Shown here in pieces: positions 50,965-59,946 of a stretch of 64,000 nucleotides of DNA. The stretch's first letter is position 1; every line of letters begins with the position of its first letter. The notes beneath the pieces are model-generated. The model saw nothing but the letters and a program-made list of their open reading frames with translations. It was not told where the DNA came from and did no database searches. Both the position numbers and the translations under genes were made by a program. Origin of the DNA: Hydrocarboniphaga effusa AP103 (GTDB taxonomy: Bacteria > Pseudomonadota > Gammaproteobacteria > Nevskiales > Nevskiaceae); contig NZ_AKGD01000002.1 in NCBI RefSeq assembly GCF_000271305.1, positions 620,001 through 684,000 of the forward strand. The letters run 5' to 3'.

Positions 50965-53781
50965 ATGCCGCATATGGTCTGGGGGCGCGTCTCGAAGACG
51001 CCACTACTGCATAAATCGCTTCTCACGCTTTTCATCGGAGCTTTGCTTCCGCTGAGCGCGCAATCTGCCGAAGCTCAGCTCAGCATCGAAAAAGCTTCAG
51101 TTACTGAGGCCAACGTTGGCGCGTCGAGCCTCGACTTCTCCGTCGTTCGCAGTGGCGACACGGCAAGCAGTATCGTCGTTCCGTATTCGATCTCGCCCGA
51201 CACGGCAACGCCCGATGTCGATTACGACTCAAAGCCCGGATTCGTGCGGATTCCTGCAGGTTTGATCCAGGGCGTCATCCGCGTTCCGGTGCTCGGAGAT
51301 ACGACCGAGGAGCCCGATGAAAGACTCAAGGTCAAGCTAGGAAAGCCGGCAGCGTTCAACCCGGCCATCGAGTTCAACTCCGCACCTGCGTATGCGGCCG
51401 GCGGCAGGCCGACTGCTGTGACCAGTGGCGATTTCAACGGTGACGGCCGAGAGGACATTGCCGTCTCGATATCTATCGACGGCAACATCGCGGTTTTGTT
51501 GGCCGATAGTGACGGCGGCTTCGCTGCGCCTGCTCTCTATCCGGCCGGCATCGATCTTCGAGGTATCACGCGAGCCGATTTCAACGGCGACGGAAAAGTC
51601 GATCTCGCGGTGGCAAATCAGATTCAGGACACCGTGTCGGTACTGATCAACGATGGGAGCGGTCACTTCGGTGCGCCGGTGGCATATCCAGTGGGATCTC
51701 GGCCGAGTTGGGTCAGTTCCTCCGACCTCAATGGAGATGGAAAGTCGGACCTTGTCGTCGCAAACATACTTTCAAATTCCATCTCCGTTCTTTGGGGAAA
51801 TGGCGTCGGTGGGTTCTCGGCACCGCTCAATCTTTCCGGAGGATTCGCGCCGTACTTTGTCACCGCTGCGGATCTGAACGGTGACGGCAAGCTTGATCTG
51901 TTGGCTTCGGGTAGTGGAATCACAGCCTTACTCGGAGACGGAGTCGGCGGATTTTCCCCTGCCGTGTCGTCGATCGGTGATGCAAGGCGCGCTGCCCTGG
52001 CTGATTTCAACGGCGACGGTATTCCCGATATAGCGACCAGCGCGCCTGATGGGGATCGCATCACTATTCGTTTGGGCTCCGGGAGCGGCAGCTTCGTCGA
52101 ATCGTCACAACTCCTGTTCGTGAATTCGGTGAGCTCCATTCAAGCAGCCGACTTCGATGGCGACGGTGATATCGATTTGGCCGCGAGCGTCGGAGGCGTT
52201 ATCGCGCTATTCATCGGCGACAACACAGGCGGATTTTCCGTCGGCGACCGTTACCTGGCGGGTGCTGCCGTCTCTGGCATGACGCTCGCCAACTTCGATA
52301 GTGACGGCAACTTGGACATCGTTGCTTCAGACACGAAGAGCAGAGCTGTATCGGTGCTTCGTGGCAATGATGAAGGTCGCTTCAGCGCGGCTCTGGATTT
52401 TCGCGTAGGTCGCGGTGTCGCCGCAGGTGATTTCGACCGGGACGGCAAGCAGGATATTGCAGTGATCAGGGGCGGCAACGTCGAAATTCGAATGGGCGAG
52501 GGCCAAGGCCGGTTCGGAAATCCGACTTCGTTCCTGGGCGGCCGGCCGGAAAACCCATCACCGAACTCCATACGTTCGGTCGATCTCGACGCGGACGGCA
52601 AGCTCGACTTGGTGCTCACGAACAATGTCGGAAACTACGTTTCCATTTTGTTCGGAAAAGCCAACGGGACTTTCCAGAAAGCGATCACCTATTCCGTAGG
52701 CGAAACACCTATCGATAGTGCTACTGCGGATTTCAATGATGACGGATTTCAAGACTTGATCGTTGCCAATGTGGACAGCAACTTCGTTTCGATTCTGTAC
52801 GGTAATGGCAATCGTGGTTTCGATGCCGCAGTGGATCAGCGCGTTGGTAGCAGCCCTCTATCTGTCGTCACAGCTGATTTCAATCGCGATGGCAAGATGG
52901 ATTTTGCGGTTGCCAATACCAATGTAGATCGAGTTTCGGTGTTTCTCGGCGATGGTAATGGCGGATTTGGCACTGCCAAACGCTATGCGATGACGTTCCC
53001 CGGATCGATCGCGGTTTCGGATATCGAAAACGACGGCAATCTCGATCTCGTCGTGGGCGGTGTCGATAATCTGGCTGTTCTTTTCGGCGATGGTGTTGGC
53101 AACTTCAGTGCCCCCGTCAGTGTTCCCGTTGGGCTGGCTGCTGAAGCTGGGCGCTATTCCATCGGCAATATTGCCGTCTCTGATTTCAATGGGGATGGCA
53201 ACGATGATATTGCGGCGACACTGGTGCTTGTCAGCGACGATAGTGCTGTCGTCGTCGCGATGATGAGCGGCGACGGAAAAGGTGGCTTTTCTCCCGAGGC
53301 CAACATTGCTGCGGGCACTGGATTTGGCCTGATAGCTGTTGCTGATTTCGACGGCAACGGCTCGCCCGACATCACCGTCAGCGGCGGAGCCTTGCTGCTC
53401 AACTCTCCACAATTTACCGCTTCGCTGCTCAAGACCACTGCAGTCGGAACGATCGTTGATAACGACGAAGCACCGGACTCGAGTCCTGATGATTTCAGCT
53501 TCGAGTCCAAGACGGGCGTTGCTCTCAAGAAGTGGATCGTCGCGCGCAATCAAACCCTGACCGGCTTCAATTCACCGGCCGCGATTAGTGTCAGCGGCGG
53601 TGAATATCGTCTCTCGACCAACGGCGTCTGGAGCGAATGGACCAGCGCGTCCGGTGTCATGCAGCCCGTGCAGAAAGTTCAGGTGCGCGTGCGCGCTGCG
53701 ACCACGCCGGAAACGACGACTCAAACCACGCTCACCGTCGGCGGGGTTTCAGGCAACTTCAGCGTTACGACAGCGCCTTGA
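50965..53781 (+). CDS. Secreted Calx-beta and FG-GAP/VCBS-repeat protein
   Basis: A 938-residue exported protein. A signal peptide (about 1-37) is followed by one Calx-beta domain (to about 125) and 14 FG-GAP-type repeats, each with a calcium loop such as DFNGDGREDIAV, arranged as an integrin-like beta-propeller. The C-terminal 95 residues form a separate beta domain ending VGGVSGNFSVTTAP. Base use is clearly AT-richer than in neighbouring enzymes (for example 28 of 60 G+C at 52681-52740). The ribosome site AAGGGGGATT fixes the ATG. Likely a cell-surface or matrix protein binding glycan; no enzyme motif is seen. Confidence 0.87.
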   Translation: MPHMVWGRVSKTPLLHKSLLTLFIGALLPLSAQSAEAQLSIEKASVTEANVGASSLDFSVVRSGDTASSIVVPYSISPDTATPDVDYDSKPGFVRIPAGLIQGVIRVPVLGDTTEEPDERLKVKLGKPAAFNPAIEFNSAPAYAAGGRPTAVTSGDFNGDGREDIAVSISIDGNIAVLLADSDGGFAAPALYPAGIDLRGITRADFNGDGKVDLAVANQIQDTVSVLINDGSGHFGAPVAYPVGSRPSWVSSSDLNGDGKSDLVVANILSNSISVLWGNGVGGFSAPLNLSGGFAPYFVTAADLNGDGKLDLLASGSGITALLGDGVGGFSPAVSSIGDARRAALADFNGDGIPDIATSAPDGDRITIRLGSGSGSFVESSQLLFVNSVSSIQAADFDGDGDIDLAASVGGVIALFIGDNTGGFSVGDRYLAGAAVSGMTLANFDSDGNLDIVASDTKSRAVSVLRGNDEGRFSAALDFRVGRGVAAGDFDRDGKQDIAVIRGGNVEIRMGEGQGRFGNPTSFLGGRPENPSPNSIRSVDLDADGKLDLVLTNNVGNYVSILFGKANGTFQKAITYSVGETPIDSATADFNDDGFQDLIVANVDSNFVSILYGNGNRGFDAAVDQRVGSSPLSVVTADFNRDGKMDFAVANTNVDRVSVFLGDGNGGFGTAKRYAMTFPGSIAVSDIENDGNLDLVVGGVDNLAVLFGDGVGNFSAPVSVPVGLAAEAGRYSIGNIAVSDFNGDGNDDIAATLVLVSDDSAVVVAMMSGDGKGGFSPEANIAAGTGFGLIAVADFDGNGSPDITVSGGALLLNSPQFTASLLKTTAVGTIVDNDEAPDSSPDDFSFESKTGVALKKWIVARNQTLTGFNSPAAISVSGGEYRLSTNGVWSEWTSASGVMQPVQKVQVRVRAATTPETTTQTTLTVGGVSGNFSVTTAP

Positions 53782-53816
53782 GCGGCATCCACTCCTTTTC
53801 ATGCTGGGAGATAACG

Positions 53817-55025
53817 ATGAGCAATATCGAGCGTAGACATTTGTTGCGTACAGGCGCGATCGGCGCGGTGGGAGTGGCGGCATTGGGATTGACCTCGACG
53901 CCGGCACTTGCGCAGACGACTTCAACTTTCGGTTACTTGATCACCAACGACGGAACAACGACGGACTATTCCTTGATCTTCGCTACTGCGATTGCAGCGG
54001 TGAAGCCGACCGGCGGCTACATTCTCGTAGCTCGCGGAACTTATCGCTTTCTGTCGCCTATCGTTCTTCCGAGCGGCGTCAGCCTGATCGGCGAGGCTTC
54101 ACGCACCGAATCCGGTAAAGGCACCGTGCTCGCTAAGCGCGCTGGCTTTGTCGGTGATGCGCTCGTCAAGATCGTGCCGACGCAAGATCCGCTAACTCTG
54201 GCTTGGGATTTGCCGCGCGGCATTACGATCGATGGCATCGCGATCCAGGACCCGGGCGCTTCGTCCAACAAGCAACAGGGTGGCGGTCTTCTGATTCAGA
54301 AAGCCAGCCATGTTGTGCTGAACAACGTTCTGGTCAGCGGGCATGCGGGGTGGGGCGTTGTCGTGGAGGGGGGTTGCCTGTGCTCAATGTCAGGGCTAGT
54401 GTGCATTTCGAACGGAACGATCGATCCGAACACCGGCGGCCTCAAAATGGATGGCAGCAGCAATCTTGTCGAGCCGACCGGCCCCACCGGCGTGGGCGAT
54501 TGCCGCATTTACGACAGCCTGATTAGCAAAAACATGGGCTCGCAGATCGTTTTGACTGGATCGGGTGGAAACTACCGTGTTTTCGGTTTGACCGTGGTCG
54601 GCACTCAGATTGAAACTGGTGGGTTGACGGGGCTTTCGAGTCCCTTGCTCAAGGCCGATTGCGCCGATCGCGTCGCGTTCATCAGCTGCAACTTCGCAGC
54701 CGCGCAGCAAAGCATTCGCTGCGTCAGTCTCGGAGGCGGTAATTCGACTCAAATCGTCGAAGACGTGACCTTCAGCTCTTGCCACTTCGGGTTCAATAGC
54801 AGCGCCAATCCGGCGGTTCTGTTGCTCTCTTACACCAACTCCGCCAACTTCATCGACATGCGCCACGGCGGTACCGGCACCAAGCTGATCGATGCGAGTG
54901 CGCTGTCGCTTGGAAGCCCGGCGCAATACAAAGTGCTCGCGAGCGCCATGCCGCCGATCAAGGCGGCCGATGTCACTGACCCTCAAGGTGTGATTCGAGT
55001 GCCGACCTTGCAGGCTCCGGTTTGA
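53817..55025 (+). CDS. Tat-exported right-handed beta-helix protein, copy 1
   Basis: A 402-residue protein beginning with a twin-arginine signal (ERRHLLRTGAIGAVGVAAL, cleavage near ALAQ). GGYILVARGTYRFLSPIVLP and GVSLIGEASR open a pectate-lyase-3-like parallel beta-helix, followed by repeated short strand patterns through most of the chain. Catalytic residues cannot be assigned. A paralogue is encoded on the other strand 6 kb away. In an exopolysaccharide locus it could be a periplasmic lyase or epimerase acting on the polymer. A perfect-stem terminator follows. Confidence 0.8.
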   Translation: MSNIERRHLLRTGAIGAVGVAALGLTSTPALAQTTSTFGYLITNDGTTTDYSLIFATAIAAVKPTGGYILVARGTYRFLSPIVLPSGVSLIGEASRTESGKGTVLAKRAGFVGDALVKIVPTQDPLTLAWDLPRGITIDGIAIQDPGASSNKQQGGGLLIQKASHVVLNNVLVSGHAGWGVVVEGGCLCSMSGLVCISNGTIDPNTGGLKMDGSSNLVEPTGPTGVGDCRIYDSLISKNMGSQIVLTGSGGNYRVFGLTVVGTQIETGGLTGLSSPLLKADCADRVAFISCNFAAAQQSIRCVSLGGGNSTQIVEDVTFSSCHFGFNSSANPAVLLLSYTNSANFIDMRHGGTGTKLIDASALSLGSPAQYKVLASAMPPIKAADVTDPQGVIRVPTLQAPV

Positions 55026-55049
55026 TGATTTGAGGATGCTGCAGAGATA

Positions 55050-55080
55050 GCAAAGGGGCCGGCGATGCCGGCCCCTTTGC
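55050..55080 (+). terminator. Strong stem-loop terminator
   Basis: A perfect 14-bp stem GCAAAGGGGCCGGC with a GAT loop, the T-tract being inside the 3' arm (CCCCTTTGC). It lies 25 bases after the beta-helix stop and separates it from the next exported-protein gene. Confidence 0.8.
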
Positions 55081-55219
55081 ATTGCTTGGACTCCAGCGTT
55101 GTCGCAAAAAAGTCACGTGATTTTCACGCTCCGCCTTTAGCCTCCCATGTCATTTGTCGGTCGCCCGCAATGGGCGCGACATCGGGTTTCATCGGGATAT
55201 GGGCTAAGGGGAGATACAC

Positions 55220-57952
55220 ATGTCGTACTGGCGAGTGGGTCGTCGCGCGATTGCGTGCGTGTCGGGTTTGAGCGTGATGTCGTTGGCGATTGCGGCCAGC
55301 TTCGACATCAGTGGCAACAACAACACGGCGCAGGCCTTGAATCCGGCTGCGGGCACGACGCAGACCGGCAATGTGACGGCAGCGGGCGATCTCAATGTGT
55401 CGTCCGCCGTTGCGGTGAACATCACCGGGACCGGTACGTCCAACCTCGTCAATAGCGGCAAGATTCGCCAGACCGGCACTGCACGCACGATCGACAACAG
55501 TGGCGGCAGCAACATCGCGACGATCAACATTGTCAACAACGAAGGCGCGGTGATCAGCTCGGCGGATGGCGACACCATTCGCGTCAACGTCGCGGGTAGC
55601 AAGATCGCACTCGACAACTCGGGTAGCGTGCTGTCGGCCAATCCATCCAAGGGCGGTAGCCAGGCGCTTGATTGGAACGCGATCACGGCCGTGGGCTCGA
55701 ACCTGCTCAACAACTACGCCACGGGCTTGATTCAAGCGAATGCGGCGGACGCGGTGCGTCCAGGCATCAACGGCGTGATCTACAACGCCGGTCGCATCGA
55801 AGCGATTCCGACTGCGGAAACTTCCAGCGCTGTGACCAGCGCGAGCAGCAGCGACGGCATCGATGCGCAGAACAACACGGGCGTGCAGATCACCAATGAA
55901 GAAGGCGGCAGCGTTTCAGGCCGTCATGGCATCACGGGTGGAGCGAGTAACAGCACGTTCACCATCAACGTCGTCAATGAAGAAGGCGCGACGATCACCG
56001 GCCTGAATGGCTCGGGCATCAACATCGACAGCAACGGCAGCGTGATGGGCAATGCGACCGTCACCAATCACGGCACCATCATCGGCCAGTTCGATTCGGA
56101 GCGTTACAACACCGGCGACGGTGATGGCGTTGATGTGGACGGTATCGTCACGCTCGACAATTACGGTGTGATTCGTGGCGTCGGTGCTAGCGGTAACGGG
56201 TCCGATGGCTTGGGCAACAATCCCGAGGGCGTGTCGATTGGCGGCGGCGGCATCAACAACTACGAAGGCGCGGAAATTACCGGACAGAACACCAGCGCCA
56301 GCGGCACCAAGGGCCACGGCATTCTGGTCGATAACTCCAGTGGTGGTAATGCGTTTGCGGCGACCACGATCTATAACGAAGGCCTGATTCGCGGCTACGA
56401 CAGCTATGCGATCCGCCTCACCGGCGATCGCGCGGATAGCATCGTCAATACTGCGGCCGGCCGTATCCACGGTGCGGGTAATGCGGCTGAAGGTGCCGTG
56501 ATCCAGATGGGCGCTGGCAAAGACACGCTCACGAACTCCGGCGAGATCGCCGCTTTTGACAACGATCTCGCGATCGATATGGGCGACGGCGACGATACCG
56601 TCACTCTGCTGGGCGGCAGTATCGGCGGCGCAATCACCGGTGGTGCAGGTAGCAACAGCTTGGTGTTCGATGGCGATGTCGATTGTCGCTGCGCGCTTTC
56701 CGGTTTCGAAAGCGTGGAAGTGCGTAGCGGTCGAGTGCGTCTTGAGCGTGCAGGTAGCTACTCGGGTACGACCGTGGTCAGCGCTGGTGCGCAGCTGTAT
56801 GCCAACGCAGCGCATGGAAGGACGAACGGCACGGGGGCACTGAGCATCGCCGATGGTGCGACCTTGGGAGGCAACGGCTTCGTCGGCAGCGCTACCGTTG
56901 CTTCCGGCGGCACGATTTCGCCGGGTGATTCCGCTGTCGAGGGTGGCATCGGTACGCTGAGCATCGAAAACACGCTGACGCTCAGCGGTGGTGCGCATCT
57001 GCGACTGGATGTCAGCAACCATCTGCCTTCAGATCGCCTGGTGGCGGATTCGCTGCAGATCGTCGGCAGTGGACCGGTGGTGGTTGACCTGCACAGCGCC
57101 GGAATCGAGCTCGCTGCGAAAAAGGACAGCGTTGTGCTGGCCAGTTTCGGCAGCGCTTCCGCTGTAGGAACGGCCAACTTCGTTCTCGGTGGCGCACCGA
57201 CCGCATACAAGTTCAGGCTCGAATTCATCGGCACCGAACTTCTTGCTCATATCACCAATGCTCCACCGAGCAAGCTGCGTTTGACCTCTGACACTGTGCA
57301 GGCCAAGGAAAAGAAGGGCAGTGCGGTGTTCAAGGTTAATCGCAGCGGTGGCGTTGCGGGTACCGTGAGCGTGCGCTATCAGACCTCGGACGGCACCGCG
57401 ATCGCAGGGCAGGATTACGAGGCCACTAGCGGCACGCTCGAATGGGCTGACGGTGACAATAGCCAGAAGCAGATCATGGTGCCGATTATCGACGACGCGC
57501 TCGTTGAAGATGTGGAGACGTTCACGATGACGCTGAGCGATGTGACTGGTGATGCCACCATCGAACGTGCTCAGAGCGTCGCGTCGATCACCAGCGACGA
57601 TGTCGCCGGCGGCAGCTTGCAGTTTGCGGTCGTCAGGGCGCCTGTCGATGAAAATGCAGGTACCGTCAGCGTCATCGTGAGCCGCGGCAAGAGCAGCATC
57701 GGTGCGATCGGCGTGCACTACAGCACGGCGAACGATACGGCGATTGCGGGTGAAGACTACACGGCCGCGTCGGGTGATTTGAACTGGGCTGATGGCGACA
57801 GCGCCGACAAGATCATCACGGTTCCGATCACTTGGGACAGCGTCAAGGAAAAGAACGAGCAGTTCACGATCTCCTTGTCGAGCCCGAGCGGCGGCTCCGA
57901 AATCGGCAGGAAGCCCCTGCACACGGTGGTGATCCGCAACGTCAACCGCTGA
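55220..57952 (+). CDS. Exported passenger-like beta-helix protein ending in two Calx-beta domains, no barrel
   Basis: A 910-residue protein with a signal peptide (about 1-26) and a long stretch rich in Asn, Gly, Ser and Thr with hits such as NEEGGSVSGRHGITGG that resembles autotransporter passengers. PATR-like repeats lie near 512-530 (SYSGTTVVSAGAQLYAN) and 555-590 (GTISPGDS, LSIENTLTLSGGAHLRLDV). Instead of an outer-membrane barrel the C-terminus has two Calx-beta domains (about 690-797 and 800-910). Secretion must therefore use another route, or the protein stays periplasmic. The ribosome site AAGGGGAG is clear. Confidence 0.83.
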   Translation: MSYWRVGRRAIACVSGLSVMSLAIAASFDISGNNNTAQALNPAAGTTQTGNVTAAGDLNVSSAVAVNITGTGTSNLVNSGKIRQTGTARTIDNSGGSNIATINIVNNEGAVISSADGDTIRVNVAGSKIALDNSGSVLSANPSKGGSQALDWNAITAVGSNLLNNYATGLIQANAADAVRPGINGVIYNAGRIEAIPTAETSSAVTSASSSDGIDAQNNTGVQITNEEGGSVSGRHGITGGASNSTFTINVVNEEGATITGLNGSGINIDSNGSVMGNATVTNHGTIIGQFDSERYNTGDGDGVDVDGIVTLDNYGVIRGVGASGNGSDGLGNNPEGVSIGGGGINNYEGAEITGQNTSASGTKGHGILVDNSSGGNAFAATTIYNEGLIRGYDSYAIRLTGDRADSIVNTAAGRIHGAGNAAEGAVIQMGAGKDTLTNSGEIAAFDNDLAIDMGDGDDTVTLLGGSIGGAITGGAGSNSLVFDGDVDCRCALSGFESVEVRSGRVRLERAGSYSGTTVVSAGAQLYANAAHGRTNGTGALSIADGATLGGNGFVGSATVASGGTISPGDSAVEGGIGTLSIENTLTLSGGAHLRLDVSNHLPSDRLVADSLQIVGSGPVVVDLHSAGIELAAKKDSVVLASFGSASAVGTANFVLGGAPTAYKFRLEFIGTELLAHITNAPPSKLRLTSDTVQAKEKKGSAVFKVNRSGGVAGTVSVRYQTSDGTAIAGQDYEATSGTLEWADGDNSQKQIMVPIIDDALVEDVETFTMTLSDVTGDATIERAQSVASITSDDVAGGSLQFAVVRAPVDENAGTVSVIVSRGKSSIGAIGVHYSTANDTAIAGEDYTAASGDLNWADGDSADKIITVPITWDSVKEKNEQFTISLSSPSGGSEIGRKPLHTVVIRNVNR

Positions 57953-57964
57953 GCGTGATGACTT

Positions 57965-57992
57965 GTCCCCCTCCCGCATGCGGGAGGGGGAC
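57965..57992. repeat. Perfect 28-base palindrome, REP-like
   Basis: GTCCCCCTCCCGCA followed directly by its complement. It resembles the core of the CCCTCTCCCGC elements at 42215 and 45032 but lacks their flank. It lies just past the end of the passenger-like gene. Confidence 0.75.
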
Positions 57993-58047
57993 ATCAACTG
58001 CAAAAGCGATCGGCTCGTTTCGAGCCGTTTTCCAAAGTCCCAATAAA

Positions 58048-58072
58048 AAAGGACCGGCAATGCCGGCCCTTT
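58048..58072. terminator. Bidirectional terminator between convergent genes
   Basis: AAAGGACCGGC pairs with GCCGGCCCTTT around AAT with one A-C mismatch; A-tract before and T-tract after. It serves the passenger-like gene on one side and the GloVer-repeat gene on the other. Confidence 0.7.
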
Positions 58073-58092
58073 CCGTTACGGCCTTGCGCTGG

Positions 58093-59757
58093 TTACTGGA
58101 ACGTCACGTTCACCGTGCGCTCCACCGAGCCCGCATCGTTGCTGCAGGTCAGCGTGTAGGCGTAGACACCGGCCTTGGCGCGCTTGATCGAGGTGCTGTT
58201 GCCCTTGGCGTTCTTCTCGCCGCTCCAGGTGCCCGACGCCACACAGCTCTTGGCGTTGGTCGGCGCCCAGGTCAGCGTGGAGCTTGAGCCGGCGGGCAGC
58301 GTCATCGGATCGGCAGTGAGCGTCAACGTCGGTGCCGGTGCGACCACGTGCAAGGTGGTCGAGGCGGATACCTCGCCGTCCGGGCCCGTGCAAGTCATCG
58401 AATACATGGTATCGCCACCGCTGGTGTTCTTGTCGGTGATCAGGCGCGAGCCGCTGGTGGCGAAGCTGCCCTTGGTGAAGCTGGTCGGCTCGGTGCCGGC
58501 GCAGCGGGTGGCTTGAGTCGAAGTCCAGCTCAGCGTGGTGCTGCCACCGGCGTTGATGGTGTCCGACGAGAAGCTCAGTGTCAGGCTCGGCGGCTGGCCG
58601 TTCGACACGCCGTTGATGCGGAAGATTTCGAACGCGGTGGCGCCGTAGAGCATGTTGTCCGGAGCCGAGACCAGCCCGGTCACCGGATGCTTGAAGGTGC
58701 TGGTGATGTCGAGAATCTTCGTGAACACGCCGGCCGGCGTGATACGGAACACCGAGCCCAGGTTGGCGCTGCCGCCATCCTTGGCGGTGCCGTAGAAATT
58801 GCGGTCTGCGCCCACGGTGAGCTTGCTCGGCACTTCGCCTTCGGCCGAAGTCATGCTGTGCACCAAGGTGAACTGTCCCGTGGAGGTGAGCTTGAAGATG
58901 GTGCCGACACCATTGGCACCACCGAGCGCGGTGGTGCCCCAGAGCGTGTTGTCCGGGGCCAGCATCAGTGCCGATTGCGGGGCTGCGCCATTGCTGCCGT
59001 TGAAATCGTGCAGTTTGAGAAAGTCGCTGCCATCGCTGGCAACCGAGAACAGCGTGCCCTTGCCGAACTGGCCGCCGCTGTGCGTGCTGCCATACAGGCG
59101 ACCGTCCGGGCCTTCGATCAGATCGGCCAGCGGGTTGGCTCCGCCTTCGCCGTCGGCGAAGCGATGCGTGAGCGTGACGAGCTGGCCGGTCGGAGCGGTG
59201 CTGTCGGCGGCGACGCGGAAGATGCTGCCGTTGTCGCGCGCGTTGGGCGAGTAGCCCGAGGTGGTGCCGATGAAGGCGCCATCGGGACGTACCACCAAGC
59301 CGCTGTAAGGGGCGCAACCGTATGCGGCGCGGCCGTCGAACAGAGCGTGGAGCGTGACGGCTCCGTTCTGCGTCACCGTGAACACCGAGCCGCAGGTATT
59401 CTGGAAGCGATTGCCGGTAGCGGTGGTGCCCGACAGCGAGCCATTGCCGTTGAGTACCAGCGAACCCAAAGGCCTGTAGCCATCGTTATCGCTGCCCGGA
59501 AAATCGTAGATGGTTTCGGGGTCGCCACCTGCAACGGGCAGGCGAAACAGCTTGCCGTAGCCGGTTTCACCGACCGTAGCGGTGCCGTAGAGCTTGCCAT
59601 CGCTGCCGAGGATCAACGACTGGAATTCCCAGGATTCCGCAGGAGGAATGCGCGCGACACGCTCGATGGCGTAGGGCTCGGCATGTGCCGTGGCGACGGC
59701 ACACAAGCCGATAGACGCCATCGACAGGTAGATGGCGTTGAGTGAGTTGCACGACAT
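58093..59757 (-). CDS. Exported GloVer-repeat protein with Ig-like C-terminal domains
   Basis: A 554-residue exported protein. The signal peptide ends near ATAHA at about 25. Residues 30-380 contain repeats of the choice-of-anchor GloVer type (GGQFGKGTLFSVASDGSDFL, GGANGVGTIFKLTSTGQFTL), forming a propeller-like array. Two Ig-like domains follow, each with LTWAPTNAKSCVASGTWSG-like Cys pairs. The ATG has a GGGGGG ribosome site; the longer open frame upstream is not protein-like. Likely a surface or matrix protein; no catalytic site is visible. Confidence 0.83.
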   Translation of the reverse strand: MSCNSLNAIYLSMASIGLCAVATAHAEPYAIERVARIPPAESWEFQSLILGSDGKLYGTATVGETGYGKLFRLPVAGGDPETIYDFPGSDNDGYRPLGSLVLNGNGSLSGTTATGNRFQNTCGSVFTVTQNGAVTLHALFDGRAAYGCAPYSGLVVRPDGAFIGTTSGYSPNARDNGSIFRVAADSTAPTGQLVTLTHRFADGEGGANPLADLIEGPDGRLYGSTHSGGQFGKGTLFSVASDGSDFLKLHDFNGSNGAAPQSALMLAPDNTLWGTTALGGANGVGTIFKLTSTGQFTLVHSMTSAEGEVPSKLTVGADRNFYGTAKDGGSANLGSVFRITPAGVFTKILDITSTFKHPVTGLVSAPDNMLYGATAFEIFRINGVSNGQPPSLTLSFSSDTINAGGSTTLSWTSTQATRCAGTEPTSFTKGSFATSGSRLITDKNTSGGDTMYSMTCTGPDGEVSASTTLHVVAPAPTLTLTADPMTLPAGSSSTLTWAPTNAKSCVASGTWSGEKNAKGNSTSIKRAKAGVYAYTLTCSNDAGSVERTVNVTFQ

Positions 59758-59946
59758 TTGAGACCCCCCGAGGGACAACGAATTGATCAACTCGTGGAGG
59801 GTGTGCGAAGAATGTGACCGCAGCGTGTAAACAGGGCGGCGTGGGGCTATTGGCCCACAGATATCGACCACTCCCACAAACAGTTCACGGCTGTCGCTCT
59901 CGAAGCTCAACGCTGAACCGCGCCGACATCGATGCCGATGCTGGTT

